Assembly (NCBI GenBank): GCA_004555765.1
Contig: SFHG01000017.1
Span: forward strand, 1-29,139
DNA: 29,139 bases
Source: Bacteroidales bacterium
GTDB taxonomy: Bacteria; Bacteroidota; Bacteroidia; Bacteroidales; Porphyromonadaceae
Reading direction: 5' to 3'
Both the position numbers and the translations under genes were made by a program. Shown piece after piece: positions 7,807-16,166 of this stretch (its first letter is position 1; every line of letters begins with the position of its first letter). Under the pieces are notes generated by a model, which was given only the letters and a program-made list of their open reading frames with translations, had not been told where the DNA came from and did not search any database.

Positions 7807-8214
7807 ATGCCAACGATTCAACAATTAGTCCGTAAAGGTCGCGAAACCCTTACCGAGAAAGGCAAGAGTCCGGCGCTTGATGCCAGCCCGCAACGTCGCG
7901 GCGTTTGTGTGCGTGTGTACACAACGACCCCCAAGAAGCCTAACTCTGCTATGCGTAAGGTGGCTCGTGTACGTCTGACGAACGGCAAGGAAGTGAACGC
8001 GTACATTCCCGGTGAAGGTCATAACCTCCAGGAGCACTCTATCGTGCTCGTGCGCGGAGGTCGTGTGAAAGACCTCCCCGGTGTGCGTTACCACATCGTA
8101 AGAGGTGCGCTCGATACTTCCGGCGTCCAAGGTCGTACCCAGCGTCGCAGCAAGTACGGCGTGAAGCGTCCCAAGCCCGGTCAGGCAGCAGCCGCCAAGG
8201 GCAATAAGAAGTAA
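7807..8214 (+). CDS. rpsL: 30S ribosomal protein S12
   Basis: The product is 135 aa and nearly collinear with E. coli S12. S12 sits at the decoding centre and controls tRNA selection accuracy. TTTPKKPNSAMRK carries Lys43 and Lys44, and GGRVKDLPGV carries Lys88. These are the wild-type residues at the positions where streptomycin resistance usually arises, so sensitivity at this locus is predicted. A basic alanine-rich tail (GQAAAAKGNKK) extends past the E. coli end. The ATG follows TAGAGA directly, with no Shine-Dalgarno. It is the first gene of the ribosomal run, 98 bp after a strong -7 box, and is followed by an unusually long 557-nt gap before rpsG. Confidence 0.98.
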   Translation: MPTIQQLVRKGRETLTEKGKSPALDASPQRRGVCVRVYTTTPKKPNSAMRKVARVRLTNGKEVNAYIPGEGHNLQEHSIVLVRGGRVKDLPGVRYHIVRGALDTSGVQGRTQRRSKYGVKRPKPGQAAAAKGNKK

Positions 8215-8771
8215 AGCCTTTGAGTCTCCCGGGTGGGAGAGAAAGGCAGGCTCTCTTTCGCGAGAGCTTAAATCAAAAAGTACTGGCGACTGCAGACGAT
8301 TATTTAGGAGTCTGCACAATCGGGGTCGAGGCTGACTAAGAACAGCGTGACGTCGCCAGAGTATCGGAATTCCGGCGGATTTCCATCATAATGAATCTCC
8401 GCCGTCGTCCACACAAAGAGGGCAGGATGCCCGGACGGGGTCGTTCGAGAGGACGGCGGGAAGGAAGAGAAGCAGTTCGGACAAACGGCGGATCTCGCGC
8501 TTTTGCTTGGTAGGTCTCCATAGTCCGGTACACGAGGAGTGGGTGTGTCCCGCGAGGGGCACCCGGATACGCTCCGCCTGTATGTGTCGCGTCCGGTCTC
8601 TGCAACAAAGAGGGGTGTGACAAAAAATAATCAGAGTAAATATCCGTAGAAGCTGTCTGCTTTTATCTTTGTCCGCTCGAAGCGGAGAAGTAGCACAGGT
8701 GCATCGTTGAGCGGGATAAGGGCCCCCAGGAGAGTATTTGTCGCGGCAGACCAACTTTTTAGAGAAAGAAA
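8215..8771 (+). other. 557-nt hairpin-rich rpsL-rpsG intergenic region (candidate structured RNA)
   Basis: No protein gene is supported here. On the sense strand several hairpins can be drawn: TCTCCC/GGGAGA (8225-8240); GCTCTC/GAGAGC (8250-8267); an 8-bp stem CTGGCGAC/GTCGCCAG (8283-8290 with 8352-8359) enclosing a 7-bp hairpin TGCAGAC/GTCTGCA (8291-8316); GGCG+GATT/AATC+CGCC (8374-8403); GGGTG/CACCC (8541-8564); and CCGGA+CGC/GCGTCCGG (8563-8596). A TATCTTTG box at 8664-8671 could be an internal promoter. The arrangement could be a leader bound by ribosomal protein S7, as in other str operons, or a processed small RNA. Neither is shown. Confidence 0.5.
8664..8671 (+). promoter_or_regulatory. 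possible internal -7 box before rpsG
   Basis: TATCTTTG matches TAnnTTTG exactly and lies 100 bp before the rpsG ATG. No TTTG is found at the -33 position. It is followed at once by the small hairpin CCGCT/AGCGG (8673-8685). Confidence 0.4.
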
Positions 8772-9248
8772 ATGAGAAAAGCTAAACCAAGTAAGAGACA
8801 GATCCTTCCGGATCCTGTATTCGGCGACGTTAAGGTGACGAAGTTCGTTAACCACATGATGCTCGATGGCAAGAAGAACCTCTCTTTCGAGATCTTCTAT
8901 AAAGCGCTCGATATCGTTAAGAACAAACTCGCAAACGAAGAAAAGACACCCATCGAGATCTGGAAGCAGGCTCTCGACAATATCACTCCCCAGGTGGAAG
9001 TGAAGAGCAAGCGCATAGGTGGTGCCAACTTCCAGGTGCCGGTAGAGGTTCGTCCCGAGCGCAAGGAGTCTCTCTCCATGAAAAATATGATCGCTTATGC
9101 CCGCAAGCGTGGCGGTCGTACCATGGCGGACAAGCTGTCTGCCGAAATCGTGGATGCCTACAATCAGCAGGGCGGTGCGTTCAAGCGTAAGGAGGATATG
9201 CACAGGATGGCTGAAGCAAACCGTGCTTTTGCACACTTCAGACATTGA
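8772..9248 (+). CDS. rpsG: 30S ribosomal protein S7
   Basis: The product is 158 aa, the usual length. S7 is a primary 16S rRNA-binding protein that nucleates the 30S head and contacts tRNA in the E site. MRKAKPSKRQILPDPVFGD and GGANFQVPVEVRPERK are the characteristic N-terminal and beta-hairpin segments, and the C-terminal helix ends with NRAFAHFRH. The ATG is preceded by TAGAGAAAGAAA. In E. coli, S7 represses its own operon by binding the rpsL-rpsG intergenic mRNA. The long structured gap in front of this gene would be a suitable site for similar control, but that is an inference. Confidence 0.98.
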   Translation: MRKAKPSKRQILPDPVFGDVKVTKFVNHMMLDGKKNLSFEIFYKALDIVKNKLANEEKTPIEIWKQALDNITPQVEVKSKRIGGANFQVPVEVRPERKESLSMKNMIAYARKRGGRTMADKLSAEIVDAYNQQGGAFKRKEDMHRMAEANRAFAHFRH

Positions 9249-9335
9249 TCGGCTCCTCACATTTGTACAACACTGACTAACCATCCCTAACCCACCCGTT
9301 GCCTCGCTATCCGAGGCCTCAGAGAAAGACGAAAA

Positions 9336-11462
9336 ATGGCAAATCATCCACAGCATCTCGAAGTCACTCGCAACATCGGCATCATGGCGCACATCGATGC
9401 CGGTAAGACTACCACTTCCGAGCGTATCCTCTTCTATACCGGTCTTACCCATAAGATCGGGGAAGTCCATGACGGTGCAGCCACCATGGACTGGATGGAG
9501 CAGGAGCAGGAACGTGGTATCACCATTACCTCCGCTGCTACGACCACCTACTGGAAGTACAACGGCACCCAGTACAAAATCAACCTCATCGATACCCCGG
9601 GGCACGTCGACTTTACGGTCGAAGTAGAGCGTTCGCTCCGTGTCCTCGACGGCACAATCGCGGCTTTCGATGCCGTCTCCGGTGTGCAACCTCAGTCGGA
9701 AACCGTATGGCGTCAGGCCGAAAAGTACGGTGTGCCGCGTATCGGTTACATCAATAAAATGGACCGCTCGGGCGCAAACTTCCTCGAAGCTGTCCGTATG
9801 ATGCGCGATATGCTCGGCGCAAATGCCTGGCCTATCCAGCTCCCCATTGGCGCCGAAGAAAACTTCAAGGGCGTCATCGACCTCGTCAAGATGAAGGAGA
9901 TACTTTGGCACGACGAAACTATGGGTGCCGAGTACGAAGTCGACGATATCCGTCCCGAGCTCAAAGAAGAAGCCGAAGAGTGGCGCGACAAGCTCCTTGA
10001 GTCGCTTGCCGAACTCGATGACGACTTTATGGAAAAGTACTTCAACGACCCCGACGCCATTACGGAAGACGAAATCAAAGCCGTCATCCGCAAAGGTACT
10101 GTCGGCTTGAAGTTCAATCCCGTCCTCGCCGGTTCTTCCTTTAAGAACAAAGGTGTCCAAACGCTCCTCGACGCAGTCTGCGCTTATCTTCCCTCGCCCA
10201 TCGATACCCCGACATTCAAGGGTAAAGATCCTCGTGACGAAAGCGTAGAGATCGCGCGCAACGTAGGTGAAGACGAACCTCTCGTGGCTCTTGCGTTCAA
10301 GATCGCCACCGATCCCTATGTAGGTCGTCTCTGCTACTTCAGAGTGTACACCGGTCACATCGATGCCGGCAGCTACGTGTACAACAGCCGTACCGAGAAA
10401 AGGGAACGCATCAGCCGCCTTTTCCAGATGCACTCCAACCACCAAAACCCGATGGAAACCATCCACTGCGGGGATATCGGTGCTGGTGTGGGCTTCAAAG
10501 ACATCCGCACGGGAGATACGCTCTGCGACGAAAACAGTCCGATCACGCTCGAAAGTATGGAATTCCCCGATCCCGTGATCTCCGTGGCCATCGAGCCTAA
10601 GACGCAAAGCGATATGGATAAGCTCGATGTCGGTCTGGCCAAGCTTGCCGAAGAAGACCCGACCTTCCGTGTCCAGACAAACGAAGAAACCGGTCAGACC
10701 ATCATCAGTGGTATGGGCGAGCTTCACCTCGAAATCATCATCGACCGTCTCAAGCGCGAGTTCAAGGTTGAGTCCAACCAGGGTAAGCCGATGGTTAGCT
10801 ATAAGGAAGCCATCACCGAACCCGTCGAGATTCGCGAGACTTACAAGAAGCAGACCGGGGGACGCGGTAAGTTTGCGGACATGATTGTCCGCGTTGAGCC
10901 CGTTGATCCCGGCTTCGAAGGTTCTCTGCAGTTTGTGGATGAAGTGAAGGGTGGAAACATCCCCAAGGAATATATCCCCTCCATCCAAAAGGGTTTTGAA
11001 CGCGCTATGAAGAACGGTGTCCTCGGCGGTTATCCTGTAGACCAACTCAAAGTCACCGTGATTGACGGTTCGTTCCACCCCGTCGACTCCGACCAGCTCT
11101 CATTTGAAGTCTGCGCCATCAACGCCTTCAAGACTGCCTGTGCCAAGGCCGGTCCCGTCCTCCTCGAACCGATGATGAAAGTCGAAGTCGTTACTCCGGA
11201 AGAAAGCATGGGTGACGTGATCTCCGACATGAATAAGCGTCGCGGTCAGGTCGAGGGTATGGACTCTTCCAGCACGGGAGCCCGCATTGTCAAAGCTATG
11301 GCACCGCTCAGCGAGATGTTTGGCTACGTGACCGACCTCCGTACCATTACTTCGGGTCGAGCTACGTCCACGATGTCATTCGATCATTACGAAAAAGTCT
11401 CCACCGGTATCGCCAAGGCAGTCCTCGAAGAACGCGACGGTCGCGTGGATCTTTTGAGGTAA
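9336..11462 (+). CDS. fusA: elongation factor G
   Basis: The product is 708 aa. EF-G is the GTPase that drives translocation on the ribosome and, with RRF, recycling. The G domain has AHIDAGKTTTSE (G1, from residue 18), DTPGHVDFT (G3) and NKMDRSG (G4). Domains II to V follow without a break, including the domain IV region and the C-terminal GRATSTMSFDHYEKV. It lies in the normal str-operon position, 87 nt after rpsG, with a small hairpin GCCTCG/CGAGGC at 9301-9317. A long open frame on the opposite strand (8631-11078) mirrors the codon bias of this gene and is not considered real. tuf does not follow; rpsJ does. Confidence 0.98.
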   Translation: MANHPQHLEVTRNIGIMAHIDAGKTTTSERILFYTGLTHKIGEVHDGAATMDWMEQEQERGITITSAATTTYWKYNGTQYKINLIDTPGHVDFTVEVERSLRVLDGTIAAFDAVSGVQPQSETVWRQAEKYGVPRIGYINKMDRSGANFLEAVRMMRDMLGANAWPIQLPIGAEENFKGVIDLVKMKEILWHDETMGAEYEVDDIRPELKEEAEEWRDKLLESLAELDDDFMEKYFNDPDAITEDEIKAVIRKGTVGLKFNPVLAGSSFKNKGVQTLLDAVCAYLPSPIDTPTFKGKDPRDESVEIARNVGEDEPLVALAFKIATDPYVGRLCYFRVYTGHIDAGSYVYNSRTEKRERISRLFQMHSNHQNPMETIHCGDIGAGVGFKDIRTGDTLCDENSPITLESMEFPDPVISVAIEPKTQSDMDKLDVGLAKLAEEDPTFRVQTNEETGQTIISGMGELHLEIIIDRLKREFKVESNQGKPMVSYKEAITEPVEIRETYKKQTGGRGKFADMIVRVEPVDPGFEGSLQFVDEVKGGNIPKEYIPSIQKGFERAMKNGVLGGYPVDQLKVTVIDGSFHPVDSDQLSFEVCAINAFKTACAKAGPVLLEPMMKVEVVTPEESMGDVISDMNKRRGQVEGMDSSSTGARIVKAMAPLSEMFGYVTDLRTITSGRATSTMSFDHYEKVSTGIAKAVLEERDGRVDLLR

Positions 11463-11527
11463 GCAGGTATTCAAATTCAGAGAGAGTATAAATTTTACCA
11501 TCCACATTTTCTAGAGAGAAAATAAAT

Positions 11528-11839
11528 ATGAGCCAAATCATACGCATTAAGATCAAGTCTTATGACCACGCCCTCGTGGATAAGTCCGCTGAGAAGATCG
11601 TTAAGGCTGTCGAACCCACCGGCGTGCAGATCAAGGGACCGATCCCTCTGCCTACCCACAAGCGCGTATTTACTGTAAACCGCTCTACTTTTGTCAATAA
11701 GAAGAGCCGTGAGCAGTTCCAACTCCACACGTACAAGCGTCTCATCGATATCGTGAATGCCACGACGACGACAGTGGATGCCCTTGCTCGTCTTGAACTG
11801 CCGAGTGGTGTGGATATCGAGATCAAGACCGATCTCTAA
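11528..11839 (+). CDS. rpsJ: 30S ribosomal protein S10
   Basis: The product is 103 aa, standard length. S10 belongs to the 30S head and, as NusE, also acts in transcription antitermination with NusB and NusG. The sequence IRIKIKSYDHALVDKSAEKIV and the loop region GPIPLPTHKRVFTVNRSTFV are characteristic. The ATG is preceded by TAGAGAGAAAATAAAT. It is followed by an unusually long 231-nt gap before rplC, which holds a copy of the four-module repeat. Confidence 0.98.
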   Translation: MSQIIRIKIKSYDHALVDKSAEKIVKAVEPTGVQIKGPIPLPTHKRVFTVNRSTFVNKKSREQFQLHTYKRLIDIVNATTTTVDALARLELPSGVDIEIKTDL

Positions 11840-11883
11840 TGTAACGACGGCTTTTCCCGGATGCACTTGGAGAGATAAATTTT

Positions 11884-11962
11884 GGTACCGTGCAAAGTCC
11901 TTTCGACCTACGTACCGCGCGCTTTTGCTATGTCCGTATGAGGACGGGACTTGGTACGTACC
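11884..11962. repeat. 79-bp four-module repeat, copy 5, inside the S10 operon
   Basis: GGTACCGTGC (11884), CCTACGTACC (11907), ATGTCCGTAT (11930) and GGTACGTACC (11953) are spaced exactly 23/23/23 bp. The copy lies between rpsJ and rplC and so must be part of the ribosomal transcript, unless a promoter or terminator in the gap separates the genes; none is visible. Confidence 0.75.
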
Positions 11963-12070
11963 GAAATTTTTCAGCCGACTGAAGTCGTATGCCCGACCTC
12001 TTTCGGAGTCGCATCCGAAATAATTGCCGACACCCGCATATTTTTTATTCAACATAACAATCAAACTGAA

Positions 12071-12688
12071 ATGCCAGGATTAATAGGAAAGAAAATCGGA
12101 ATGACTTCCGTTTTCAGTGCCGAGGGAAAGAACATTCCATGCACTGTTATCGAATTAGGTCCTTGCGTCGTTACCCAAGTCAAGACTTTGGAAAAGGACG
12201 GCTATCAGGCCATCCAGGTAGGTTTCGAGGAAAAGAACGCGAAGCACACCACCAAGCAACTCCAAGGTCACTTTGCAAAGGCAGGAGTAGCGCCCATGAG
12301 ACACTTGGCCGAGTTCAAGAACTTTGATGCCGAATACAAAGCCGGTGACGAGATCAAAGTCGACATCTTTGATGGCGTGGATTTCGTTAACGTCAGAGGC
12401 ATCAGCAAAGGTAAAGGATTCCAAGGTGTCGTTAAGCGCCACCATTTCGGCGGTGTAGGTCAGACGACTCACGGTCAGAAAAACAGGCTCAGAGCACCGG
12501 GTTCCATCGGTGAGTCCTCTACTCCGTCTCGCGTGTACAAAGGGCTCCGCATGGCGGGTCAAGACGGCAACAGACGAGTTACGATCCACAACCTGCGTGT
12601 GATTAAAGTAATGCCCGAACACAACGTCCTCCTCGTCAGAGGATCCGTCCCCGGTGCAAAAGGTACTATCGTAGTAGTAGAACGCTAA
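12071..12688 (+). CDS. rplC: 50S ribosomal protein L3
   Basis: The product is 205 aa, the usual Bacteroidales length. L3 binds 23S rRNA early in assembly and reaches toward the peptidyl transferase centre. I chose the ATG at 12071 (MPGLIGKKIGMTSVFSAEG), the normal L3 N-terminus. The frame is open upstream to 11951, but that part runs through repeat copy 5. GKGFQGVVKRHHFGGVGQTTHGQK contains the conserved region with the glutamine that PrmB methylates in other bacteria. It precedes rplD by 8 nt. Confidence 0.97.
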   Translation: MPGLIGKKIGMTSVFSAEGKNIPCTVIELGPCVVTQVKTLEKDGYQAIQVGFEEKNAKHTTKQLQGHFAKAGVAPMRHLAEFKNFDAEYKAGDEIKVDIFDGVDFVNVRGISKGKGFQGVVKRHHFGGVGQTTHGQKNRLRAPGSIGESSTPSRVYKGLRMAGQDGNRRVTIHNLRVIKVMPEHNVLLVRGSVPGAKGTIVVVER

Positions 12689-12696
12689 GCAAGAAA

Positions 12697-13326
12697 ATGG
12701 AAATAAACGTACTCAAAATAAACGGCGAAGATACCGGCCGCAAGGTGACGCTCGAGGATGCCATCTTCGGGATCGAACCTAATGATCACGCCATTTACTT
12801 GGATGTGAAGCAACACCTCGCACACCGCCGTCAGGGCACTGCCAAGACCAAAGAAAGAAGCGAAAACGCACACTCTACCCGCAAGCTTTTCCGTCAGAAG
12901 GGTACCGGTGGCGCACGTCGTGGCGACATCAAGAGCCCGATCGTGAAGGGCGGGGGTACGATCTTCGGACCGAAGCCCAGAGTGTATGACCTCAAGGTCA
13001 ATAAGAAAGTCAAGAGACTTGCACGCCTTTCCGCACTCAGCTACAAGGCCAAGGACAGCGAAATCCTCGTCGTGGAAGACTTCTCTATGGAAGCACCCAA
13101 GACCAAGGAATTCGTCAAGATCCTCAAAGGTCTCAACCTCAATGAGAGCAAATCGCTTTTCTTGATGGACAACGCAGATGCGAATGTACTCAGAAGTGCA
13201 CACAACATCCCCGGCGTATCCATCGAGAGGGCTGAGCAAGTGAATACGTACCGTATCCTTGATGCCCGCAAGCTCGTTTTTACCGAAAGCGGTCTCAAGA
13301 AACTCGTAGAAGCGCTTAATGCTTAA
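12697..13326 (+). CDS. rplD: 50S ribosomal protein L4
   Basis: The product is 209 aa. L4 lines the peptide exit tunnel through an extended loop. In E. coli it also represses the S10 operon by binding its leader. The tunnel loop KLFRQKGTGGARRGDIKSPIVKGGG is intact and shows no known macrolide-resistance deletion. The gene lies 8 nt after rplC and 22 nt before rplW, clearly one transcript. Whether L4 autoregulates here is not visible, because no E. coli-like S10 leader precedes rpsJ. Confidence 0.97.
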   Translation: MEINVLKINGEDTGRKVTLEDAIFGIEPNDHAIYLDVKQHLAHRRQGTAKTKERSENAHSTRKLFRQKGTGGARRGDIKSPIVKGGGTIFGPKPRVYDLKVNKKVKRLARLSALSYKAKDSEILVVEDFSMEAPKTKEFVKILKGLNLNESKSLFLMDNADANVLRSAHNIPGVSIERAEQVNTYRILDARKLVFTESGLKKLVEALNA

Positions 13327-13348
13327 GCCGAAAGAAAGGATATAGAAT

Positions 13349-13642
13349 ATGGGAATACTTATAGCTCCGATCATTACCGAAAAGCAGACCGCGGTGACCG
13401 AAAACACTCCGAACCGTTACGGCTTCAAGGTAATCCCTTCTGCAACGAAGTTTCAGATCAAGAAGGCCGTAGAAGATATGTACGGCGTGAACGTTAAGAG
13501 CGTGAATACCATCAACTACGACGGGAAGAAGTACCGCCGTTTCACCAAAGCAGGTGTCATCAGCGGTTCCAAATCGGCTTTCAAAAAAGCCATCGTCACG
13601 CTCGCAGAGGATCAAACCATCGACTTCTTCGAAAATATCTAA
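13349..13642 (+). CDS. rplW: 50S ribosomal protein L23
   Basis: The product is 97 aa, usual length. L23 sits at the exit of the peptide tunnel, where trigger factor and the signal recognition particle dock. The N-terminal APIITEKQTAVTE and the middle FQIKKAVEDMYGVNVKSVNT are the family signature. The start is ATG, with AAGAAAGGATATAGAAT in front. It is 22 nt downstream of rplD and 9 nt upstream of rplB. Confidence 0.97.
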   Translation: MGILIAPIITEKQTAVTENTPNRYGFKVIPSATKFQIKKAVEDMYGVNVKSVNTINYDGKKYRRFTKAGVISGSKSAFKKAIVTLAEDQTIDFFENI

Positions 13643-13651
13643 TAGACTATA

Positions 13652-14488
13652 ATGGCAATTAGAAAACTAAAGCCCACCACACCGGGGCAGAGACATAAGA
13701 TTATTGGTTCATTCGAGAACATCACTGCGAGTGTACCAGAGAAGTCTCTTGTAGTCGGCAAGCGCAAAACCGGCGGTCGTAACAACACCGGTAAGATGAC
13801 TGCCCGCTATATCGGCGGCGGTCACAAGCAAAAGCTCCGCAACATCGACTTCAAGAGAAGAAAAGACGGCATCCCCGCAACAGTGAAGACCATCGAGTAC
13901 GATCCTAACCGCTCGGCTCGCATCGCGCTCCTCTTCTATGCGGATGGAGAAAAGACCTACATCATCGCTCCCGATGGTCTCAAGGTCGGCCAAACAGTGA
14001 TGAGCGGCGAAAACGCAGCTCCCGAAGTGGGTAACGCCATCCCTATGGGTAAAATACCCGTGGGTACCGTGATTCACAACATCGAGCTTCGTCCCGGACA
14101 AGGCGCCAAACTCGTGCGCTCTGCCGGTACTTTCGCCCAACTGACGAGCCGCGAAGGCTCTTACGTGGTCATTAAGATGCCCTCGGGCGAAACCCGCCGC
14201 ATCCTCTCGGCTTGCAAGGCAACCATCGGCTCCGTAGGTAACTCCGATCACGCCCTCGAGAGAAGCGGTAAAGCAGGTCGCTCCAGATGGCTCGGCCGCC
14301 GTCCCCGCAACCGCGGCGTAGTGATGAACCCTGTCGATCACCCCATGGGTGGTGGCGAAGGACGCGCATCCGGTGGTCATCCCCGCAGCCGTACGGGTCT
14401 GTATGCCAAGGGTCTTAAGACCAGAGCTCCGAAGAAGCAGTCCAATAAGTATATTATCGAACGTGCTTCGTCCAAGAAACGCAAGTAA
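13652..14488 (+). CDS. rplB: 50S ribosomal protein L2
   Basis: The product is 278 aa, close to the usual 274. L2 is a primary 23S rRNA-binding protein needed for subunit joining and peptidyl transferase activity. The RNA-binding domain includes GRNNTGKMTARYIGGGHKQK. The C-terminal MNPVDHPMGGGEGRASGGHP contains the conserved histidine near the peptidyl transferase centre. It starts with ATG 9 nt after rplW. No anomalies are seen. Confidence 0.98.
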   Translation: MAIRKLKPTTPGQRHKIIGSFENITASVPEKSLVVGKRKTGGRNNTGKMTARYIGGGHKQKLRNIDFKRRKDGIPATVKTIEYDPNRSARIALLFYADGEKTYIIAPDGLKVGQTVMSGENAAPEVGNAIPMGKIPVGTVIHNIELRPGQGAKLVRSAGTFAQLTSREGSYVVIKMPSGETRRILSACKATIGSVGNSDHALERSGKAGRSRWLGRRPRNRGVVMNPVDHPMGGGEGRASGGHPRSRTGLYAKGLKTRAPKKQSNKYIIERASSKKRK

Positions 14489-14523
14489 TACTTTTTTCCC
14501 CGTATAACTAAACTGATAAGAAT

Positions 14524-14793
14524 ATGAGCCGTTCACTCAAAAAAGGACCATTCATTGATGTGAAGCTGGAGAAGAAAGTGCTTGACATGAATGAAAGCGG
14601 CAAAAAGAACGTCGTCAAGACCTGGAGCCGCGCCTCTATGATTTCACCTGACTTCGTAGGCCACACTATCGCAGTGCACAATGGGAATAAGTTCATCCCC
14701 GTCTTCGTGACCGAAAACATGGTCGGACACAAGCTTGGAGAATTTGCACCCACCCGTACTTTCCGTGGTCACAGCGGTAACCGTAAAAAGTAA
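14524..14793 (+). CDS. rpsS: 30S ribosomal protein S19
   Basis: The product is 89 aa. S19 pairs with S13 in the 30S head and contacts the A-site tRNA and the 50S subunit. MSRSLKKGPFIDVKLEKKV at the start and GHKLGEFAPTRTFRGHSG near the end are diagnostic. It is spaced 35 nt from rplB and 57 nt from rplV. Confidence 0.98.
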   Translation: MSRSLKKGPFIDVKLEKKVLDMNESGKKNVVKTWSRASMISPDFVGHTIAVHNGNKFIPVFVTENMVGHKLGEFAPTRTFRGHSGNRKK

Positions 14794-14850
14794 TCGAAGA
14801 GATCCTTTTTACCACTGAAAGTAATCCAAGAACATAAGAGAAACAACTAT

Positions 14851-15282
14851 ATGGGTCAAAGAAAAAAACTGTCCGCAGAACGCCGTAAGGAGGCGCGGAC
14901 TACTCAATACTTTGCCAGCCTCAGAAATATCCCTTCCTCTCCACGCAAAATGCGCCTCGTAGCCGATATGGTGCGCGGAATGGAAGTGAATAGGGCTCTC
15001 GGTGTACTGCACTTTTCCAACAAAAACGCTTCCCGTGACGTCGAAAAGACCCTCAAGAGCGCTATCGCCAACTGGGAGCAGAAGAACGAACGCAAAGCTG
15101 ACGAGGGTGAGCTCTTCATCTCCAAGATCTTCGTGGACGAAGGTGTCACACTCAAAAGAATGCGCGCACGTGCACAAGGCCGCGGCAACAGAATCAGAAA
15201 GAGAAGCAATCACCTCACTGTCTTCGTAGACACTAAGGCTGTAGATAACAAGAAAGCACACAGAGATGGGACAGAAGACTAA
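14851..15282 (+). CDS. rplV: 50S ribosomal protein L22
   Basis: The product is 143 aa, longer than the roughly 110 aa of E. coli L22 because of extensions at both ends, as is common in Bacteroidetes. L22 lines the exit tunnel through a beta-hairpin, seen here as EGVTLKRMRARAQGRGNRIRKRSNHLTV. ARTTQYFASLRNIPSSPRKMRLVADMVRG is the conserved N-terminal core. Its last 17 nt overlap the start of rpsC in another frame, which points to translational coupling. Confidence 0.97.
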   Translation: MGQRKKLSAERRKEARTTQYFASLRNIPSSPRKMRLVADMVRGMEVNRALGVLHFSNKNASRDVEKTLKSAIANWEQKNERKADEGELFISKIFVDEGVTLKRMRARAQGRGNRIRKRSNHLTVFVDTKAVDNKKAHRDGTED

Positions 15283-16036
15283 TCCAATCAGCAACCGCCT
15301 CGGCATCATACGCGGATGGGATTCCAACTGGTTTGGCAAGAAAGCGGATATGCCCAAAGCCATCCTCGAAGACCACAAGCTTAGGACCTATCTCCAAGCG
15401 CGTCTTGCCAAAGCAAGCGTCTCGAAAATCGTCATCGAACGCACCCTCAAGCTCATTACGATCACTATCTGCACGGCGCGTCCCGGTTACATCATCGGTC
15501 GCGGCGGTACGGAGGTCGACAAACTCAAAGAGGAACTCAAGAAGATCACCGATAAGGAGGTTCAGATAAATATCTTTGAGGTCCGCAACTCAGAGAATGA
15601 TGCCGTAATCGTGGCAGACAGCATAGCTCGTCAGCTCGAAGGTCGTATGAACTATCGCCGCGCCGTCAAGCTCGCCATCTCCAACAGTATGCGTGCCGGT
15701 GCCGAAGGCATTAAGGTGCTCCTCTCCGGCCGTCTCAATAACGCCGAAATGGCGAGAAGCGAGATGTTCAAGGAAGGACGTACACCTCTGCACACTTTCC
15801 GCGCCGACATCGACTACGCGCTCGATCCCGCTCTCACCAAAGTGGGTCTCATAGGCGTGAAGGTTTGGATTATGCGTGGCGAAGTGTACGGCAAACGTGA
15901 CCTCGCTCCCGACTTCACTGCGAAAGACAACGGTCGTCGCCCCGGTAACGCCCAAGGTCGCAACGACAGGCGCGGCGGTCGCGGCGGTCGTCGTGGAGGT
16001 CGCCGCGGAGGTAACCGCAACGCCGAACGCGAGTAA
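15266..16036 (+). CDS. rpsC: 30S ribosomal protein S3
   Basis: The product is 256 aa. S3 forms part of the mRNA entry channel and its helicase activity. The sequence opens with MGQKTNPISNRLGIIRGWDS. The KH domain is recognised by RPGYIIGRGGTEVDKLKEEL, and the C-terminal domain contains the RGEVYGKRDLAPD segment. The last 35 residues form an arginine/glycine-rich tail (NDRRGGRGGRRGGRRGGNR), typical of Bacteroidetes S3 and absent from E. coli. The ATG lies inside the end of rplV. Confidence 0.97.
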   Translation: MGQKTNPISNRLGIIRGWDSNWFGKKADMPKAILEDHKLRTYLQARLAKASVSKIVIERTLKLITITICTARPGYIIGRGGTEVDKLKEELKKITDKEVQINIFEVRNSENDAVIVADSIARQLEGRMNYRRAVKLAISNSMRAGAEGIKVLLSGRLNNAEMARSEMFKEGRTPLHTFRADIDYALDPALTKVGLIGVKVWIMRGEVYGKRDLAPDFTAKDNGRRPGNAQGRNDRRGGRGGRRGGRRGGNRNAERE

Positions 16037-16097
16037 TCCGCCTCGTCATTTCAAACGAATAGTTGAAAAGACAGGAAGTAAGATATTTATTTGACAT

Positions 16098-16149
16098 ATA
16101 AAGCGCCTTTGCTCAGAGGCTCGTCCGAAGACCAAGAGGGTCGCTTTAT
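16098..16149 (+). other. hairpin in the rpsC-rplP gap
   Basis: ATAAAGCG (16098-16105) is perfectly complementary to CGCTTTAT (16142-16149), closing a 36-nt loop. It lies in an untranslated gap of 130 nt, 17 nt before the rplP ATG. Most other gaps in this operon are 8-60 nt. There is no T run. Confidence 0.4.
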
Positions 16150-16166
16150 CAGATACAAAGAATACA

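Noticed and set aside
8631..11078. 815-codon open frame on the minus strand opposite rpsG and fusA
   Set aside because: It lies wholly antisense to two certain genes, crosses the gap between them and has no domain. It results from the strong codon bias of fusA.
11951..12070. N-terminal extension of rplC
   Set aside because: It crosses repeat copy 5; L3 normally begins MPGLIGKKIGM.
16091..16103. TTGACA-TATAAA resembling a sigma-70 promoter before rplP
   Set aside because: The spacing is wrong (the boxes abut), and Bacteroidetes promoters use TTTG and TAnnTTTG.
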